The translations under genes and the position numbers were made by a program. A DNA stretch of 64,000 bases from Phytophthora colocasiae. Its lineage: Eukaryota > Oomycota > Peronosporomycetes > Peronosporales > Peronosporaceae. Below the pieces are notes generated by a model. The model did no database searches. It saw only the letters and a list, made by a program, of their open reading frames with translations, and was not told where the DNA came from. Shown piece after piece: positions 17,913-29,440 of this stretch. Every line of letters starts with the position of its first letter. Within the stretch, counting starts at the first letter, position 1. The DNA is taken from assembly GCA_018806915.1 (NCBI GenBank), contig JAGKQI010000105.1, positions 2,232,001-2,296,000 of the forward strand. The letters are read 5' to 3'.

Positions 17913-20132
17913 TTACCAGTTGAAAACCTCCTTATGAAAGTCAAAGTTGCAGTTGCGAGCGAGCGACTGCGCCTCGACAGTCATCGTCGGAGGCCCACAG
18001 GCCACGACAGTCACCTTGCGGCCGTTGAAACGACTTGTGTTGATCAATTCGTCGAGAATAGGCTGGCCGCCGCGGTACGACAGCGTCTCGCCATTGGCGC
18101 GCGTGACAACACCGTCGGTTTGGGCGTTCGAGACGTGGAACATCCAGTTGATGTTGACAGGAGCCGGCGTGTTGTTTCCGAGAATGGCCATGTTAGGGTC
18201 CTGGATGCTGGCGCGTGCAGCGTAGTCAAGCTGAGCGTGCGTCGGCAAGAACTGCTCCATCATCAGGATGTCCTCGGGCTCACGAACGGACCACAGAACA
18301 TACCAGTCCGAAGCTTTAGGAGCCTTGTCCGATTCGCTGCTGGAGGTCGGGAACAAACGCGTCTGGTTGATGAGACTCATCATGGGGGTGATACCCACAC
18401 CGCCAGCAACCAGCACCACTGCATCGTAGCGGTCCACGTTGAGCGACATCTTACCGAAGGGGCCGCACAGGTTGGCCGTCAACTCGTACTGCGTGTTGGC
18501 CTTCTCCAAAAGCCGACGCGTGAAGGAACCGTTGCCCATAGCCTTGATGGTGAATCCAAGTGACTTGCCGTCCGGAGTGACAATCGACGAGAATGGGTGC
18601 CACTGCGTCGCCGAGATGGCAGGAAGACGCACCAGGAAGTACGAGCCAGGGTTGACATTCATAGCCATCTTGCCGGTCTTAGGGGTGGATTCCAGAACGA
18701 GCGTAGTGGAGTTAGAGCCGGAGTGCACAGTAGCTGAAGCCTTGTACGAGCCCGTGAAGGCGCTCGACCAGCGGTACAGCAGACCAAGAGCGTACAGACC
18801 AAGAGGGACACACAACGCAAGACCGATGAACTTGGGCGCGTGCAGGATAGTGAAGACGAAGCCGACAATCGACAGCACACGGTGAGCGAAGTAGAAAACC
18901 TCGAAGAATGAGCGGCGGATGTACTCGATGGACAGGAACATCATCACGATGAAGCAAATGAAAGCGATGAAGCCAGGAAGCGGGGTCACCTCACCGTACT
19001 TCTCATTGAGTGTGAGGTCAACGACCTTGCTCGCCTGCACCACGTGGACAATGACCGCGATGTTCATGATGAGGCCGAGCCAGCGGTGGAACTTGACGAT
19101 ACGCTCGAACGAGCTGCCGAACAGCACAGACCATACCGGAAGACGCGCGACCGGGAGGATCAGGAACATGAGGATCAAAAGACTCACCTGGCCAGACACG
19201 ACGTAGTTGTTCTCGTCGCTCAGCATTGCAATAAGCACCACCACTGCACCGACGAAGATGAGCATCACCAGCACTTCACCAAGGTGAAGGTCAGCCAGCG
19301 TCTGCATAAACATGGTGTGCGGCTTGGCAACCGGGGCGTTCGTCGTAAACTTGACCGGTGGCGGTGCCACCGTGCGGTGCAGCAGGAGCTTACCCACGGG
19401 CGAAGACTTGAGCCCAGCAGTGAGCAGCAGACCGCACACGGCCATAACGGCAAAGGCAATGCCACCGACGATTCCAGGGCAGTTCTTGTCGTCGCACCAA
19501 GGCGTAGACGTGCTGGAGCCGATGGTCGTGCTCGCACCAGTGTTTGAACCTGTAGCAGTAGCGGCCGCGGCGATGTTGAAGGTGGCGGCGCCGTTGGTGC
19601 CGCTCCTGTGCGTGGAAATGGGCCACGACGTGCCGTACGCCCAGATGAAGTCCGTAGAACCCGTAGCCGACAGCGCCACATCAGATGAAGTAGCGGCTGC
19701 CAACGTGCGCTGGAAGCTGAAGCTCATACTAGTCGTGCTGGCCGTGCCCGCTACAAAAGAGGACAGATCACTCTCCTCCGTCACGTCGCTGCTGACGTAG
19801 CCTCCCAATACGTAGGACGTGGGCGTGCCGCTGTCCTTGAAGAACATCATGACGTTGGCCGCCGGGCTGCTCACCATACCAGAGCCACGTGACGGCCCAA
19901 CGCCGAACCACGTAGCAGAACTGGCAACAGACGCCTCGAGCTGATACTCGATGCAGACCTCGTCACCCTGCACTAAAGCACGCACGAAGATGGGGCTGTC
20001 ACCTAGACGCGTGCCGGAGAGAGCCTGGAAGGCGGCGCTGGAGCAGATACTGGAGTTGGTGACGGCGGCGTGGGCCATGTTGGCACTGGAAGCAAGAGCA
20101 GCGGCCAGTAACGGAAGGAAGGAGCGAGCCAT
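17913..20132 (-). CDS. DOMON + ferric reductase/NADPH-oxidase-like membrane protein
   Basis: This single-exon gene encodes 739 residues from ATG 20132 (the upstream frame begins only at TTG). A signal peptide (MARSFLPLLAAALASSANMA) leads into a Ser/Thr-rich extracellular DOMON-like domain (about 25-190). A membrane helix follows, then a multi-helix ferric-reductase core with candidate haem histidines in KFHRWLGLIMNIAVIVHV and VFYFAHRVLSIVGFVFTILH. The cytosolic part has the FAD motif HPFSS, the NADPH motif VAGGVGITPMMS and the terminal CGPPTM. The architecture predicts transfer of electrons from NADPH across the membrane to ferric iron or oxygen. DOMON joined to a ferric reductase core is recurrent in oomycetes and some other protists. 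Its stop lies 8 bp from the stop of the short convergent gene. Confidence 0.9.
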   Translation of the reverse strand: MARSFLPLLAAALASSANMAHAAVTNSSICSSAAFQALSGTRLGDSPIFVRALVQGDEVCIEYQLEASVASSATWFGVGPSRGSGMVSSPAANVMMFFKDSGTPTSYVLGGYVSSDVTEESDLSSFVAGTASTTSMSFSFQRTLAAATSSDVALSATGSTDFIWAYGTSWPISTHRSGTNGAATFNIAAAATATGSNTGASTTIGSSTSTPWCDDKNCPGIVGGIAFAVMAVCGLLLTAGLKSSPVGKLLLHRTVAPPPVKFTTNAPVAKPHTMFMQTLADLHLGEVLVMLIFVGAVVVLIAMLSDENNYVVSGQVSLLILMFLILPVARLPVWSVLFGSSFERIVKFHRWLGLIMNIAVIVHVVQASKVVDLTLNEKYGEVTPLPGFIAFICFIVMMFLSIEYIRRSFFEVFYFAHRVLSIVGFVFTILHAPKFIGLALCVPLGLYALGLLYRWSSAFTGSYKASATVHSGSNSTTLVLESTPKTGKMAMNVNPGSYFLVRLPAISATQWHPFSSIVTPDGKSLGFTIKAMGNGSFTRRLLEKANTQYELTANLCGPFGKMSLNVDRYDAVVLVAGGVGITPMMSLINQTRLFPTSSSESDKAPKASDWYVLWSVREPEDILMMEQFLPTHAQLDYAARASIQDPNMAILGNNTPAPVNINWMFHVSNAQTDGVVTRANGETLSYRGGQPILDELINTSRFNGRKVTVVACGPPTMTVEAQSLARNCNFDFHKEVFNW

Positions 20133-20301
20133 GACTGACCAATTCGACAATTGCTATGCAGTGGATGGACTGGGAGTGCTTGTGCTTTGGACTGCAAATT
20201 GCAAAGTGAGACAGAGGGAAGAGGACAATCGCAGTCACCGGCCGCTTTACTTCTACCGATCGAATGTGAGCTGATGGTGTAGGGGCCGTAATCTGGTGGT
20301 A

Positions 20302-20748
20302 CAGGTTTCCCCGCCTAATTTGCAAGGGTCGGACCAAGAAAATTTGCCAGGATGCAAAATCTGCACAGGTAACACATAAACGCAGCAACTACTGAATTAG
20401 TGTAAACTTTATAAGTTTGAGGTCGTGTGGCTTCTCTCGTGCTATCTTGCACAGTATAGCCTTCTGGCCCAGTGTGAGGCGCACGTACACTTTCTTCTTG
20501 CTGGATAATTGATGAATGAGGCTTATCAGCACTAGCACAGCATATTGCAACAAATAATGTTCATTCTCAGCCTTTCGTTTACCACCGTAATGGAGCAACT
20601 TGTACTTGTCAAATGCTTCCCGCGTTCCCTCTAGATTACATCTATCTCAGTACATTGGAGAATCTGTCTCAGCAAATCGTATCCGCATCTGCATGTCGTC
20701 ATCAAGGTATATTGCTTGACACAGTTGCAAATTAGGCGGGGAAACCTG
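20302..20748. mobile_element. Pogo/mariner-like short element with perfect 24-bp inverted repeats
   Basis: The ends 20302-20325 and 20725-20748 are exact inverted repeats of 24 bp, starting CAGGTTTCCCCGCC. TA stands directly outside each end (20300-20301, 20749-20750), the target duplication of Tc1/mariner/pogo elements. The 447-bp interior has a minus-strand frame (20598-20389) with RLTLGQKAILCKIAREKPHD, which resembles the helix-turn-helix start of pogo/CENP-B transposases. It is a deletion derivative that kept its ends and a piece of the transposase. Confidence 0.8.
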
Positions 20749-22320
20749 TAAGGCAAACATACATTTGGGAGCATATTGTGAGAGTTCATGGTAGATTTAT
20801 TATCGAAAGATATACTTTTGCAGAGGTTTTACGTGGTACACTGTAGTAATGTTTTGGAAAATATAGGTATGCAATATTGTAGTGATATTAGAATTAATTC
20901 ATTTTGGCGGTGCACGGATCGTCACCACAGTCTTACGGTCCGTACCTCTCGATTCCTTCGAGCACTCATGTGCAGGTAGCACTATCTGTGCTGTTTCGCT
21001 TGTTTAATGCATTGTAGTTCTTTACCCGTCGGATAATTCGCGTCGCTGCGAGTTCCCCTCCAAGTGGGTTCCATGTAACCCCGTAGGACACGTGAGCGAG
21101 TTTGGTGTTCGAATGAACCCTAGGACCGTCTGGTGACTGGCAAATCCTCAGTCCATGTCAAACCAGCGCCAAAAGCGGGCATTTCGCAGCGCAGAGTAGC
21201 TGGATGTTCTCGTCGAGTTGCAGCGTCGTTTACGAGGTGAACAGATCCCCCCGCAACCAAGTTCAGTTGAGTCCGATGATCAGACCTCCATCGAACGGCG
21301 TGAGGGTTTGACACAAGCCTGAGTAACTGCAGTGGACATTGGCCAGTGGGTGCCAACGGTTTGCGAGGAAGTTACTTCGAAGTACAATTACCGTAGTTAA
21401 CACCGCCATCGGATCGCCAGTGTTGACACGTCGATGATCCTTTTGCACGCCCCGTACTAATGTCATCAACCGAAGCGTTCTAACATCAGGAAATGGCTGG
21501 GGGGGAAATAAGTTCATTTCATGTAGCGATAAGCTTAGGAGCATTTTGTTGCGTTTGTCGTGAGAGTACGTGCCGCGACTGGAGACGACAGACAACAAAA
21601 AGCTCAGGCGTTGGACACTGCAAACCACGATATTTTGGTGGTACCGAGCCAACACAACGGATCACTTTGAAGACACCATCGCGAACGCTTTTTAGACGTA
21701 CCGTATCATAATCCAGACGCCACACGATCTCAAATCGCTGCGGACACATGTCGCCTATCGACGCTGTCGCATTTTGCTCGATTCGTAAGCCGACAACTCG
21801 ATTGCGTGTACGTGTACACCGCAATGTTATGGTAATCTCTCGCTAAGCTTTTACAAGTACAGGTATGTTTCCCTGCGAACTGGACTGCTAACGAACAGTT
21901 TTCTTCAACGCTGCCCATGCCAAACGATGTGGCCGTGGCTTGCACTTCAAGCGCTGCAGAATTGCTTCGCCAACCACGCTCGATGTTGTGTCCAGGGATG
22001 CATTATTGCAGCAACTATGATACTTACACTGACTTAACTGGTTTTGGTGCAGTGCTCATTTTCAAGCCAATGCAATCTCGCAACAACTCACCATGAATGG
22101 GTCGCCAAAACGCGCTAACAACATCTAATAACGCCGTATCCACGTAACTAGCATTATCTTTCAGTATCTTGATTAAATTTTGCACGGCAATGCAATAGTG
22201 AGGCCACGACTCGTGGCCGAATACGAGTAACCATGCCCGCCTCAATCTGGTTACTACATGCCGTCATGACTCGGCATTCTCTTTTTCACCTGAATATCCA
22301 CTCGAGGTTCATACAGATCA
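20749..22320. other. Long non-genic stretch with scattered open frames
   Basis: No gene could be assembled. On the minus strand, open segments at about 22245-22024 (ending KMSTAPKPVKSV before a GTAAGT), 21945-21730 and 21838-21519 (EITITLRCTRTRNRVVGLRI and VPPKYRGLQCPTPELF) have some protein character but could not be joined in phase. They may be a decayed gene. The rest shows no recognisable element. Confidence 0.35.
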
Positions 22321-24270
22321 TCAGTTGCGTGACGTCCTGCGCATCTCGTAGATCGCCAGGGTGGCCATGGTTGCCAGGACGCACAAAGTAGCAGCTGCCA
22401 CGGGGATTGCCAAAGCTGAAGCTGCGACGGACAGAAAACTCGGGGTTGCAGCAGGTTTCGCTTTGTCTTGCACTTTTTGGCCTGCAGGTTGGGCAGACGA
22501 CCGGCGGCGTTGGGATGACGGCGTTTTGGCGCCTCTCATACGTTTACTGCGCATGGTAGAGCGATAAAGTGGTGGAGGTGATCGTGATTCACTGCTGGTT
22601 GTGTCTTGCCAATGGTGATCGCTTCTTCCACTGTCGTTGATAGACGACGAACGGCGTTGCTTGGTTTGCAGCCTCAGCTTCCTAACTGCGGATCTGGAAC
22701 TTGTTTGGCTAATCGCACTGAGCGTTGGGGAAGCTGGAGTAGAAGTGAGAGATTGCTGCGAGTGGCGATGTCTACTTGGGGTCCGGGTAATTGGTTTGGA
22801 AGCTAGGAGATCCGTTTTGTTTGGCGGTGGGATGCCTTCACTGCTGAAAGGAATCATTGGAACTGGAACTAACGGGCCTGCCCCACCCGATACTGGGGGA
22901 GAATTCGCTCTGTGTGTCTTCCGGCGATAGTTGTGGTGAGGTGGTGAAGGAATGGACCAATCACCTCCTTCAGCTTCCTCGTCTTGGTTCTCTTCAAACA
23001 CACTTGGAACAGATGATGACGTTCTGGATCGAAGAGCAAGCGATTCCAAGGCAGGATCCAAACCCCACGAGCTTCCAAGAGCCAATTCATCGTGCAACAT
23101 TTGATTCTCGTCACTACTGTCACTTTCATCGTCGCTGGAGAATTGATCGTCTTCCTCCTCCGACAGAGCAACAGGATCCGAATCAAACGGCCAGTTCTTT
23201 TCTCGAACGTCTTCGACTAACTTCGAGTTAATTTGCAGCTCCTGTTTGGTTAGGATAAACTACGAAACCTATGTCAGTATTCCTGTTGCAGACTAAACCA
23301 AACAGCTACGTACGTCGATGTCGCTGAAGAGGATATCGCGGTACAGTACCATAATCTGCAGGAGATCGATTGCAACGGTATCCTGTCGCTCACTTTTCCG
23401 TGCAGTCTACAATAAAGTAGTTAGCGGGCTGTACCTACTGTCAAAAAGATAACTATTATCCAAACATACCATGCTTTCGAACTCGGACGATTCACTGAAG
23501 ACGTGATGGTGCTTGTCTGCGATTGTCTTTAGTAGTGGATAAGCTTCGCCATTGACAAAGGCAATGATATCCCACAACGCAAGCAACCGTAGTAAACAGT
23601 GCCGCACTTCGCGTTCAAGTCGATCCAAGATCCTTCGTATTGCCAATAGTGTTGTAAGTGGCGGTGGAACCGCCAGACTCTCACGTAATAGCCCCTTCCT
23701 GTGTCTCGTATACAGTTCCAGCGGTACCAAAGGGCCCATGAGGTTGCGGAAACTCACTTCAAGTAACTCATTGAGAACGCCGAGCTTGTCCGCAGTCGCT
23801 TTTGTACCGATATTCATCATCAGAAGGTCTCGAGGACTCACCAACTCCGTGTCTTCTGGTCCGCTGTTGTTATTAGATGACGAGGAAAAGCCCTGCCATT
23901 CACCTCTCTCCTTTTGCACGCTTTCAAGCAGCGAAACGTATAGGATCTTCGCCTGTCGAGTGACTGTGCTGTCTTGTGCGGTCTCGTCGTAGTGACCGCA
24001 TCGGTTCACCACTGCGAAGAGCACAGAAGCCACGGTACCCACCGATTGGGCGCATGATCCGAAGACGGCACTACGCTGCATTTGGTGCTGGTGTTGAGGT
24101 TCAAGCTCTAACGTCGGATCCTTCTGGTCAGCTTTGGGCTCGACTGAACGTTTGGTGACGGAAGGAGACGTCTGCGACTGCGATGTCCGCTGGAAGTATT
24201 TGCGGATCCCGAAGCCGGTTGTGGACGCTGCGGACGATGACGTTGTGCAGACGGCGGAACGAGCTGCCAT
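22321..24270 (-). CDS. Conserved tail-anchored protein of unknown function
   Basis: Exons 24270-23470, 23406-23314 and 23259-22321 join in phase 0 to 610 residues. The N-terminal half is helical (about 65-300, with SFRNLMGPLVPLELYTRHRK and LLAIRRILDRLEREVRHCLL). The middle is acidic (LSEEEDDQFSSDDESDSSDE). A Ser/Pro/Arg-rich disordered stretch follows, and one hydrophobic helix (ALAIPVAAATLCVLATMATL) closes the protein with a basic tail YEMRRTSRN. The layout predicts a tail-anchored membrane protein facing the cytosol. I do not recognise the family. The clean phase-0 splices and conserved-looking helices support a real gene. Confidence 0.8.
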
Positions 24271-25030
24271 GAACTGCTCTGCTCTTTCTCAAACTAAAAG
24301 CCCAACGATCGGGCCGCGATCTTCCACACGAAAAATATAGAAAAGCTTAGGCGTTGCATGATCCCAATGAATCGCTTGGCAAGCGGCTTGCTACATGTAG
24401 TGGATGTTGGTGCTTGGTGCGATGCAGCGATAGAGGGTAAGCTTTCCTGTAACGTATCGATCAGGATGAACACGAAGTGACGGCACTTCCGGTAATTTGG
24501 AAATGCGTTTTCAACGATAGAATTAAGTTATATCTCCGCAAAGATCCCCACTCTACATGCATGTACAACCTTTTGTCGTTTACCGAGGTAGTCGAACATG
24601 TTGAACTCACAGGAACCCGGACATTTGGATCCTACATACATGAAGTAGTTTGTAAGAAGTACTAACCAAGCTCTGTCAGAGACGTACTTGTTAAATCCGG
24701 TGGAGTTGTGTGGTCCGGGGCTGATGGAAAATAATACGCAACCCAAGTAACCCGGTCAGCATAGTGCTGCACCAGGTGCACTCGCTTTTGCAGCTTGAGA
24801 ACATCGTTGCTGCAAGCCTCAGTTCTGTCACATCCTGGTCATCGCTGACGAAAACTTCAACCAGTTGATAGGACGAGGTTATCGCGGTAGATACTACACA
24901 CGACAGGTTTAAATGAAAGAGGAAAACTTTTTACATATCTTGACGCTAGTACACATTGCCTAAAAAAATGCAACGTGGTGGCCAACATCGCCTACTTGCA
25001 AAACCGTGATGTACACCTTCGATCTAGCTC
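24271..25030. other. Intergenic region
   Basis: No coding exon is supported. TACATGTA occurs at 24392-24399. Short frames at 24477-24746 overlap on both strands and lack protein character. Confidence 0.5.
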
Positions 25031-26197
25031 TTAAGTCGTTAGAAGCGTCGCGAGGTTGCACGAAGTGTTGAGGTCGATGCGCTCCAAACTGTCCGTGTAG
25101 ATGATGCTCATGTTCATGACGGCCAGAGCGTCCTTGAACAGAGTGTAATCCGTTGCGTATGAACTCTCACCCGTGATGAAATACTGCACGTAGTTGTCAA
25201 TCAGCGCGGTGACCATCTTGACCATGTTGACGCGGTTTGCCATCTCCACAAACAGCCTGAAGGTTTGCTGGCTCATTCCACGAGGCACACCAACTTCTGG
25301 TGTCATTCCAGACAAGTAACCAAGGTAGTCCTGGTCCACATACAGCGTCAAGTTGAGGTAGCCGATGCCGTTAAGTCCCATTTGCGAGACGTTGGTCACA
25401 TTGACGTCAATGTCCATGACCCAGCCTTCATCCGTGCATCCCCAGAAGTCAATGTGGTCGATGACAGTCAATGGGTCACGGAAGTTGTTGAGTCCTTCAA
25501 TGGTGAGCTCGCGTTTGAAGTCGAGGCCTCCGTAACTGAAGCCCAAAGCGTGTGCTTTGACCTTTGCAGTCGTGTCAAAGACCACGGACACGTCGTCCAT
25601 GACAGCAGTCGACATTGAAGAGAAAACATCCGCATCAGTAACGACAAGGTCGCTGGTGATGTTGAGATCGTAGGACTGTTCTCCTTTGTCGATCGTCAGA
25701 GCAGGGAACTCGAAAGTGGCAAATTCTGAGCCATCATACAGGAGTTTGGCCGTCGTTTCGTCCGAGCGAGCGTTCATGCTTAAGTCGTGCGTAAGGTGCA
25801 AGCTCAACTCACTGGAGAGTGTCGTCTGGTCAGTGATCTGGTTGATGTCGAGGTAATTGACAGTCATCTTGATCTTGTTGACGTTGTGTTGGAAGACCGC
25901 CTTGACGATCACAAACCATGCGATGAGGATGAGCACGACTAGCAAGACAATGACAATGCCCACAATGGCAAAGATTCGTTGTTTCTTGGTGATACGCCAC
26001 CACAGGAACTTCTTGAGCGGTTTGCCCTTCTCATTTTCTTCCTTCAGAACGTCCTGGCTATTGGCAGCCACGTCCACTTTGAAGGTCGAGTCGGGTTGCT
26101 GGTACTGGTAGTGGTCATAGTCCACGACGTTGTTGTGTGCAGGACTTTGCAACGTGTCGACCACGGGCGTCTTAATCTCTTGTTGGTGCGTTGCCAT
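25031..26197 (-). CDS. Single-pass membrane protein, DUF3712/LEA-2-like (paralogue 1)
   Basis: This single-exon protein has 388 residues from ATG 26197 (the open frame upstream lacks homology to its paralogues). A cytosolic N-terminus with KPLKKFLWWRITKKQR precedes one membrane helix (IFAIVGIVIVLLVVLILIAW). A roughly 270-residue extracytosolic beta-rich domain follows, with several N-glycosylation sites (VNVTNVSQMGLNGIGYLNLT) and conserved cysteines in DFWGCTDE and NTSCN. The N-V-T-N-x-S/P-x-x-L-G-x-G pattern resembles DUF3712/LEA-2 domains of fungal and plant membrane proteins. Three paralogues follow in the window at 36331, 38126 and 44652. This copy is the most divergent. The function is unknown; a cell-surface or vacuolar role is possible. 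Confidence 0.8.
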   Translation of the reverse strand: MATHQQEIKTPVVDTLQSPAHNNVVDYDHYQYQQPDSTFKVDVAANSQDVLKEENEKGKPLKKFLWWRITKKQRIFAIVGIVIVLLVVLILIAWFVIVKAVFQHNVNKIKMTVNYLDINQITDQTTLSSELSLHLTHDLSMNARSDETTAKLLYDGSEFATFEFPALTIDKGEQSYDLNITSDLVVTDADVFSSMSTAVMDDVSVVFDTTAKVKAHALGFSYGGLDFKRELTIEGLNNFRDPLTVIDHIDFWGCTDEGWVMDIDVNVTNVSQMGLNGIGYLNLTLYVDQDYLGYLSGMTPEVGVPRGMSQQTFRLFVEMANRVNMVKMVTALIDNYVQYFITGESSYATDYTLFKDALAVMNMSIIYTDSLERIDLNTSCNLATLLTT

Positions 26198-28515
26198 GGA
26201 GTTGGAAGGCTGAAGAGCTGGGAAACACTTGAGACCAAGGCGGAAGGTTGGCGAATGAGTGAAACGAGCGACCGACTTTGTCGGCAGCCAAAGTCTCTGC
26301 GGGAAGCCAAGGCGAATGGTGCCGCTGATACAAGTGCGCTTCTTCCTCACGGCGGGTTTTCCGCCAAGCTTGACTCGCGGAGAGTATGGAGCACCTTTGC
26401 CATCAACACGGTCACCGTGTCACGGTGGCACCTGGGAGGGGATGGGCGACATTGAAGCTGGCAACTCAAATATGCTCGTTAAACCGAAAATTGCTTTACA
26501 AAGCAAAGTGAGAATCATCAACAATTTGCTACAGAGCTTAGGCAGCGTGAACGATGCCTTTCATGAAGAGTTTTCAATGTACGCCTTACTCCATGGTTGC
26601 TTTCCTCGGAGATCATCGGTTGAACAACATGAATTTGGCGACAAACGTCCGGCCATACAGTTGTAGAGCGCGGTCTCCGTTTGCAGTGGCACCTCAAGCA
26701 TCATGCTCTGCAGAGCTCGCTGAAGATCAACTGCATACACACAGGCTTGCATGTACATGTGTCTGTGATGAAGACCTCAGTTCGTCGTACGCTAAGCTTG
26801 AGAGCGCTTCGACAATAACGCGAAGAGCTTGAAGACTCCGTGGTGCTGCCTACAAGTGGTTGGTCTGCCCTCTCCTGCCGCTGCTTAACATCCAAGCGTG
26901 TCTCCGATTGCACAGTCCGGTCCCAGGATAGTTGCCAGCGGAACTGATCGAGGAGCTCTAGTGACGCACCCGGATCACCTCGGCATTTAACACTGAGTGG
27001 CATCCATGCTCGACCGCTGGAAACACGATGAAGTACCTCGAGCGAAGCTCCTCACCAGGAAGGACTCATGAGCAACTTCCGTCTGTACGAAGCCCTGTCG
27101 AACACCGCATTGCACGACGATTCGGTGCGTCTGCTACTTGTATAGGTAGCTTCGCGGTTACATGCCATTGTTGTGGGTGCCACACTCTTCACAAACCCTC
27201 TCCAACTGTGTGGGATACATTCGCGTTGAAATTCGACCGCTGCGGATCCTTCCCACGGGATCAGCTGCATGTCGTTGACAGGACTGGCTACGGGTGCTCT
27301 GTTCCATCGGAAGTATTAAGCCTGCAGCTTACTCATTCCGAGAGGCTGGGGAGCGGAAACGATACTCCACGTGAGACTTGGAATCCAAGTGCTCATGGGC
27401 CGTTGTGCGAGCCATGACTCATGGCTCGCACAACTGATTCAGCTACTGAACCATTGACAGCAGTGGCTCCTTTACCTTCGTCCAAACGGCAATGAGTGGG
27501 CCCTCTGTGAAGGAACTCGTTCGAGTCGCGTGCAGCGCACAGTGCATTGCCGACGGCAGTGACCATCGTACGACACCGAAATGCTGACCGCTGTTGCGTG
27601 ATCTTTGGATCTTGACTTTTTAATCGTCCGAGTTATCAATTGTACCGCTCTTAATACAGTACATATTCTGAATAGTCATGTTTCGTACTCAATGATGTAT
27701 TGTACTAAGTTATATGAAATTGGATGGCATTCAAAAAAAAACTCATGAGGTCCCAAAACACACGCACGCTTCCGAATCTATGCAGCTCTATACTTTGAGC
27801 CTAGCTTAAACAACTGCATGTACATATTGAGCGGCAATAGGCCGCGCCAAATAGCCTTGTACATGTAAGAATCCTGCCAGGCAAGTACAGTACATGTCAG
27901 ATTTTTCGGAAACTAGATCGCTCGGCTTTGCACAGTACTCGCACCCTTTCCCAAATGCTCTACAACTGTAGGTTTAAATTCTTACACAGCCAAATGCGTT
28001 TGGGCCTCATCGAAATGGTATTGCGCAGACTTCAGCAACACCTTGCCGCCAGAGCAGAAAGGTTAACAATTGTACTACATGTAATGCAGCGGAGCTTCAG
28101 ATTACTTGTGCTGCCAAACGGGGGCCAATGATGTGTGGGAGATGGCAACGTTGCAGTAAGCCTCTTGGACTTAGTTGGAGTAATCGATGCTGCACGATCT
28201 TTTGGCTGGGCGTATCACCTCTGGTCTGACAGTATGCCCCCAGGATGCCAGCCTTGCATTTTGTGGCTCGTTTTACTAGTGGATTAACGCTACGGCTTTG
28301 AGATCATTGCCGAAACAATCAATGCTTGCAACGACTGCATGGCAGCCACTTGCTCGTTGTTGTTGCTAGCTTACTTTTTCGATACATTTCGATGGTCGTC
28401 TTTGCCTTATAATGGATACAACTTCATCTGTCGAGACGCTCATCGGAGTAAATATCTGTATTGACGTGTGCTTTGCTGTAGCCTCTTACTTCTCCATCTT
28501 TCGCAACGTGTCGTC
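26198..28515. other. 2.3-kb gene-poor stretch
   Basis: No gene is supported on either strand. The region holds a 33-bp near-perfect palindrome (27402-27434) and TACATGTA copies at 27860-27867 and 28076-28083, with near-copies around 27828 and 27893. Open frames such as 26701-27003 (minus) and 27028-27417 (plus) overlap each other and read as shadows. Whether it carries non-coding RNA cannot be judged. Confidence 0.45.
27402..27434. repeat. 33-bp palindrome (16-bp arms, 1-bp spacer)
   Basis: The arm GTTGTGCGAGCCATGA (27402-27417) is followed by a single C and then its exact reverse complement (27419-27434). All 16 pairs match. It could extrude as a cruciform, fold as an RNA hairpin, or be a dimeric protein site. 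Confidence 0.9.
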
Positions 28516-29331
28516 TCAAGGCATAGAAATCGGGTGCGCTGCTGCAACGAGTTTGTCAGCCTGCTTTTTCTTCTTGGTGTGCTCAGCGATGCGCTCCTTC
28601 AGCTCTTTGATCTCGATGTCGGCGTTTACCAGCAGGTTTTTCGTGTCCTGGATCTCGTTATTGACAAGGGTCTCGGCTCGGGCCAACGTCTTAAGTATGT
28701 CGACGTCCGAGTACGTCGGTAGGTGGTCCTGCATGGCTAACGGCGGCGATTGTCTGTCCGGGCCAGCCATCAGCTTCTTGTAGAAGAATTCAGTTGGTTC
28801 GTTGAACACAAGCTCATCATAGAACTCGCTCACAACGGGCTGTCAAGGTTGTAACAGAATTTTTAGTAAGCAATGCTAAATGCAAGCAACTTAGAACATT
28901 GACAAACCTTCTTGGTGCTGGCAGGCTGGCTATTGGGGGGATACAAAACCAGCAAGTGGATGATGCTAATCGGTCGCTCGTTCGGGTCGTGGAAGTAGAT
29001 CTGGATGCGCGTCTCGAACTCGCCCCAGCCTAGTTCCGTCACCTCGTACGGTGGCTCCGTTAGAACTATCAATTAGCACAACTGTTAGGATTTTATCGTA
29101 ACCGATGGCATAATATCCCAGTGTACCTCGGACGGGATTGGCGAAGCTAACGTGCAAGCTAATGACGACCTTGCTGATCATGTACGACAGGTCCTCGTTA
29201 TCCACACCGCGCAGGTAGATGGACCAGCGGTGCGTCTTGGTCTCTTCAGCCTTGCGGCCTAAGTATGTGGCCACTGACCCATAGAGAATGGGTTTGCTTA
29301 CCACCACATTCGCCTGCCTCGCGTCTGCCAT
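28516..29331 (-). CDS. YEATS4: YEATS-domain protein, GAS41/YAF9 type
   Basis: This is the histone acyl-lysine reader shared by the SWR1/SRCAP and NuA4/TIP60 complexes. Exons 29331-29127, 29065-28908 and 28839-28516 give 228 residues, matching human GAS41 at 227. The YEATS fold is complete: KPILYGSVATYLGRK, THRWSIYLRGVDNEDLS, SLHVSFANPVRVLTEPPYEV, ELGWGEFETRIQIYFHDPNE and PVVSEFYDELVFNEP. A C-terminal coiled coil (EIQDTKNLLVNADIEIKELK) mediates complex assembly in homologues. All introns are short with GT-AG ends. Confidence 0.95.
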
Positions 29332-29440
29332 ACTGCACGAGATAAATGTTCCTACCAGCCGGGATTATTTAAATCTGATTGGTTGATATTCAACAAATGC
29401 ACTTTTCAAACATTTTATTTGAGCTGCGGTATACGCAGAG

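Noticed and set aside
19044..19547. Long plus-strand frames antisense to the ferric reductase gene
   Set aside because: They mirror the strong codon bias of the real minus-strand gene; rich in H, R and D with no domain.
26198..26350. N-terminal extension of membrane paralogue 1
   Set aside because: The three other family members start near the position equivalent to ATG 26197, and the extension starts at a non-ATG codon.
27028..27417. 129-codon plus-strand frame ending at the 33-bp palindrome
   Set aside because: Residue composition is random-like (many C, H, R, S) and it overlaps an equally plausible minus-strand frame; no start context or homology.
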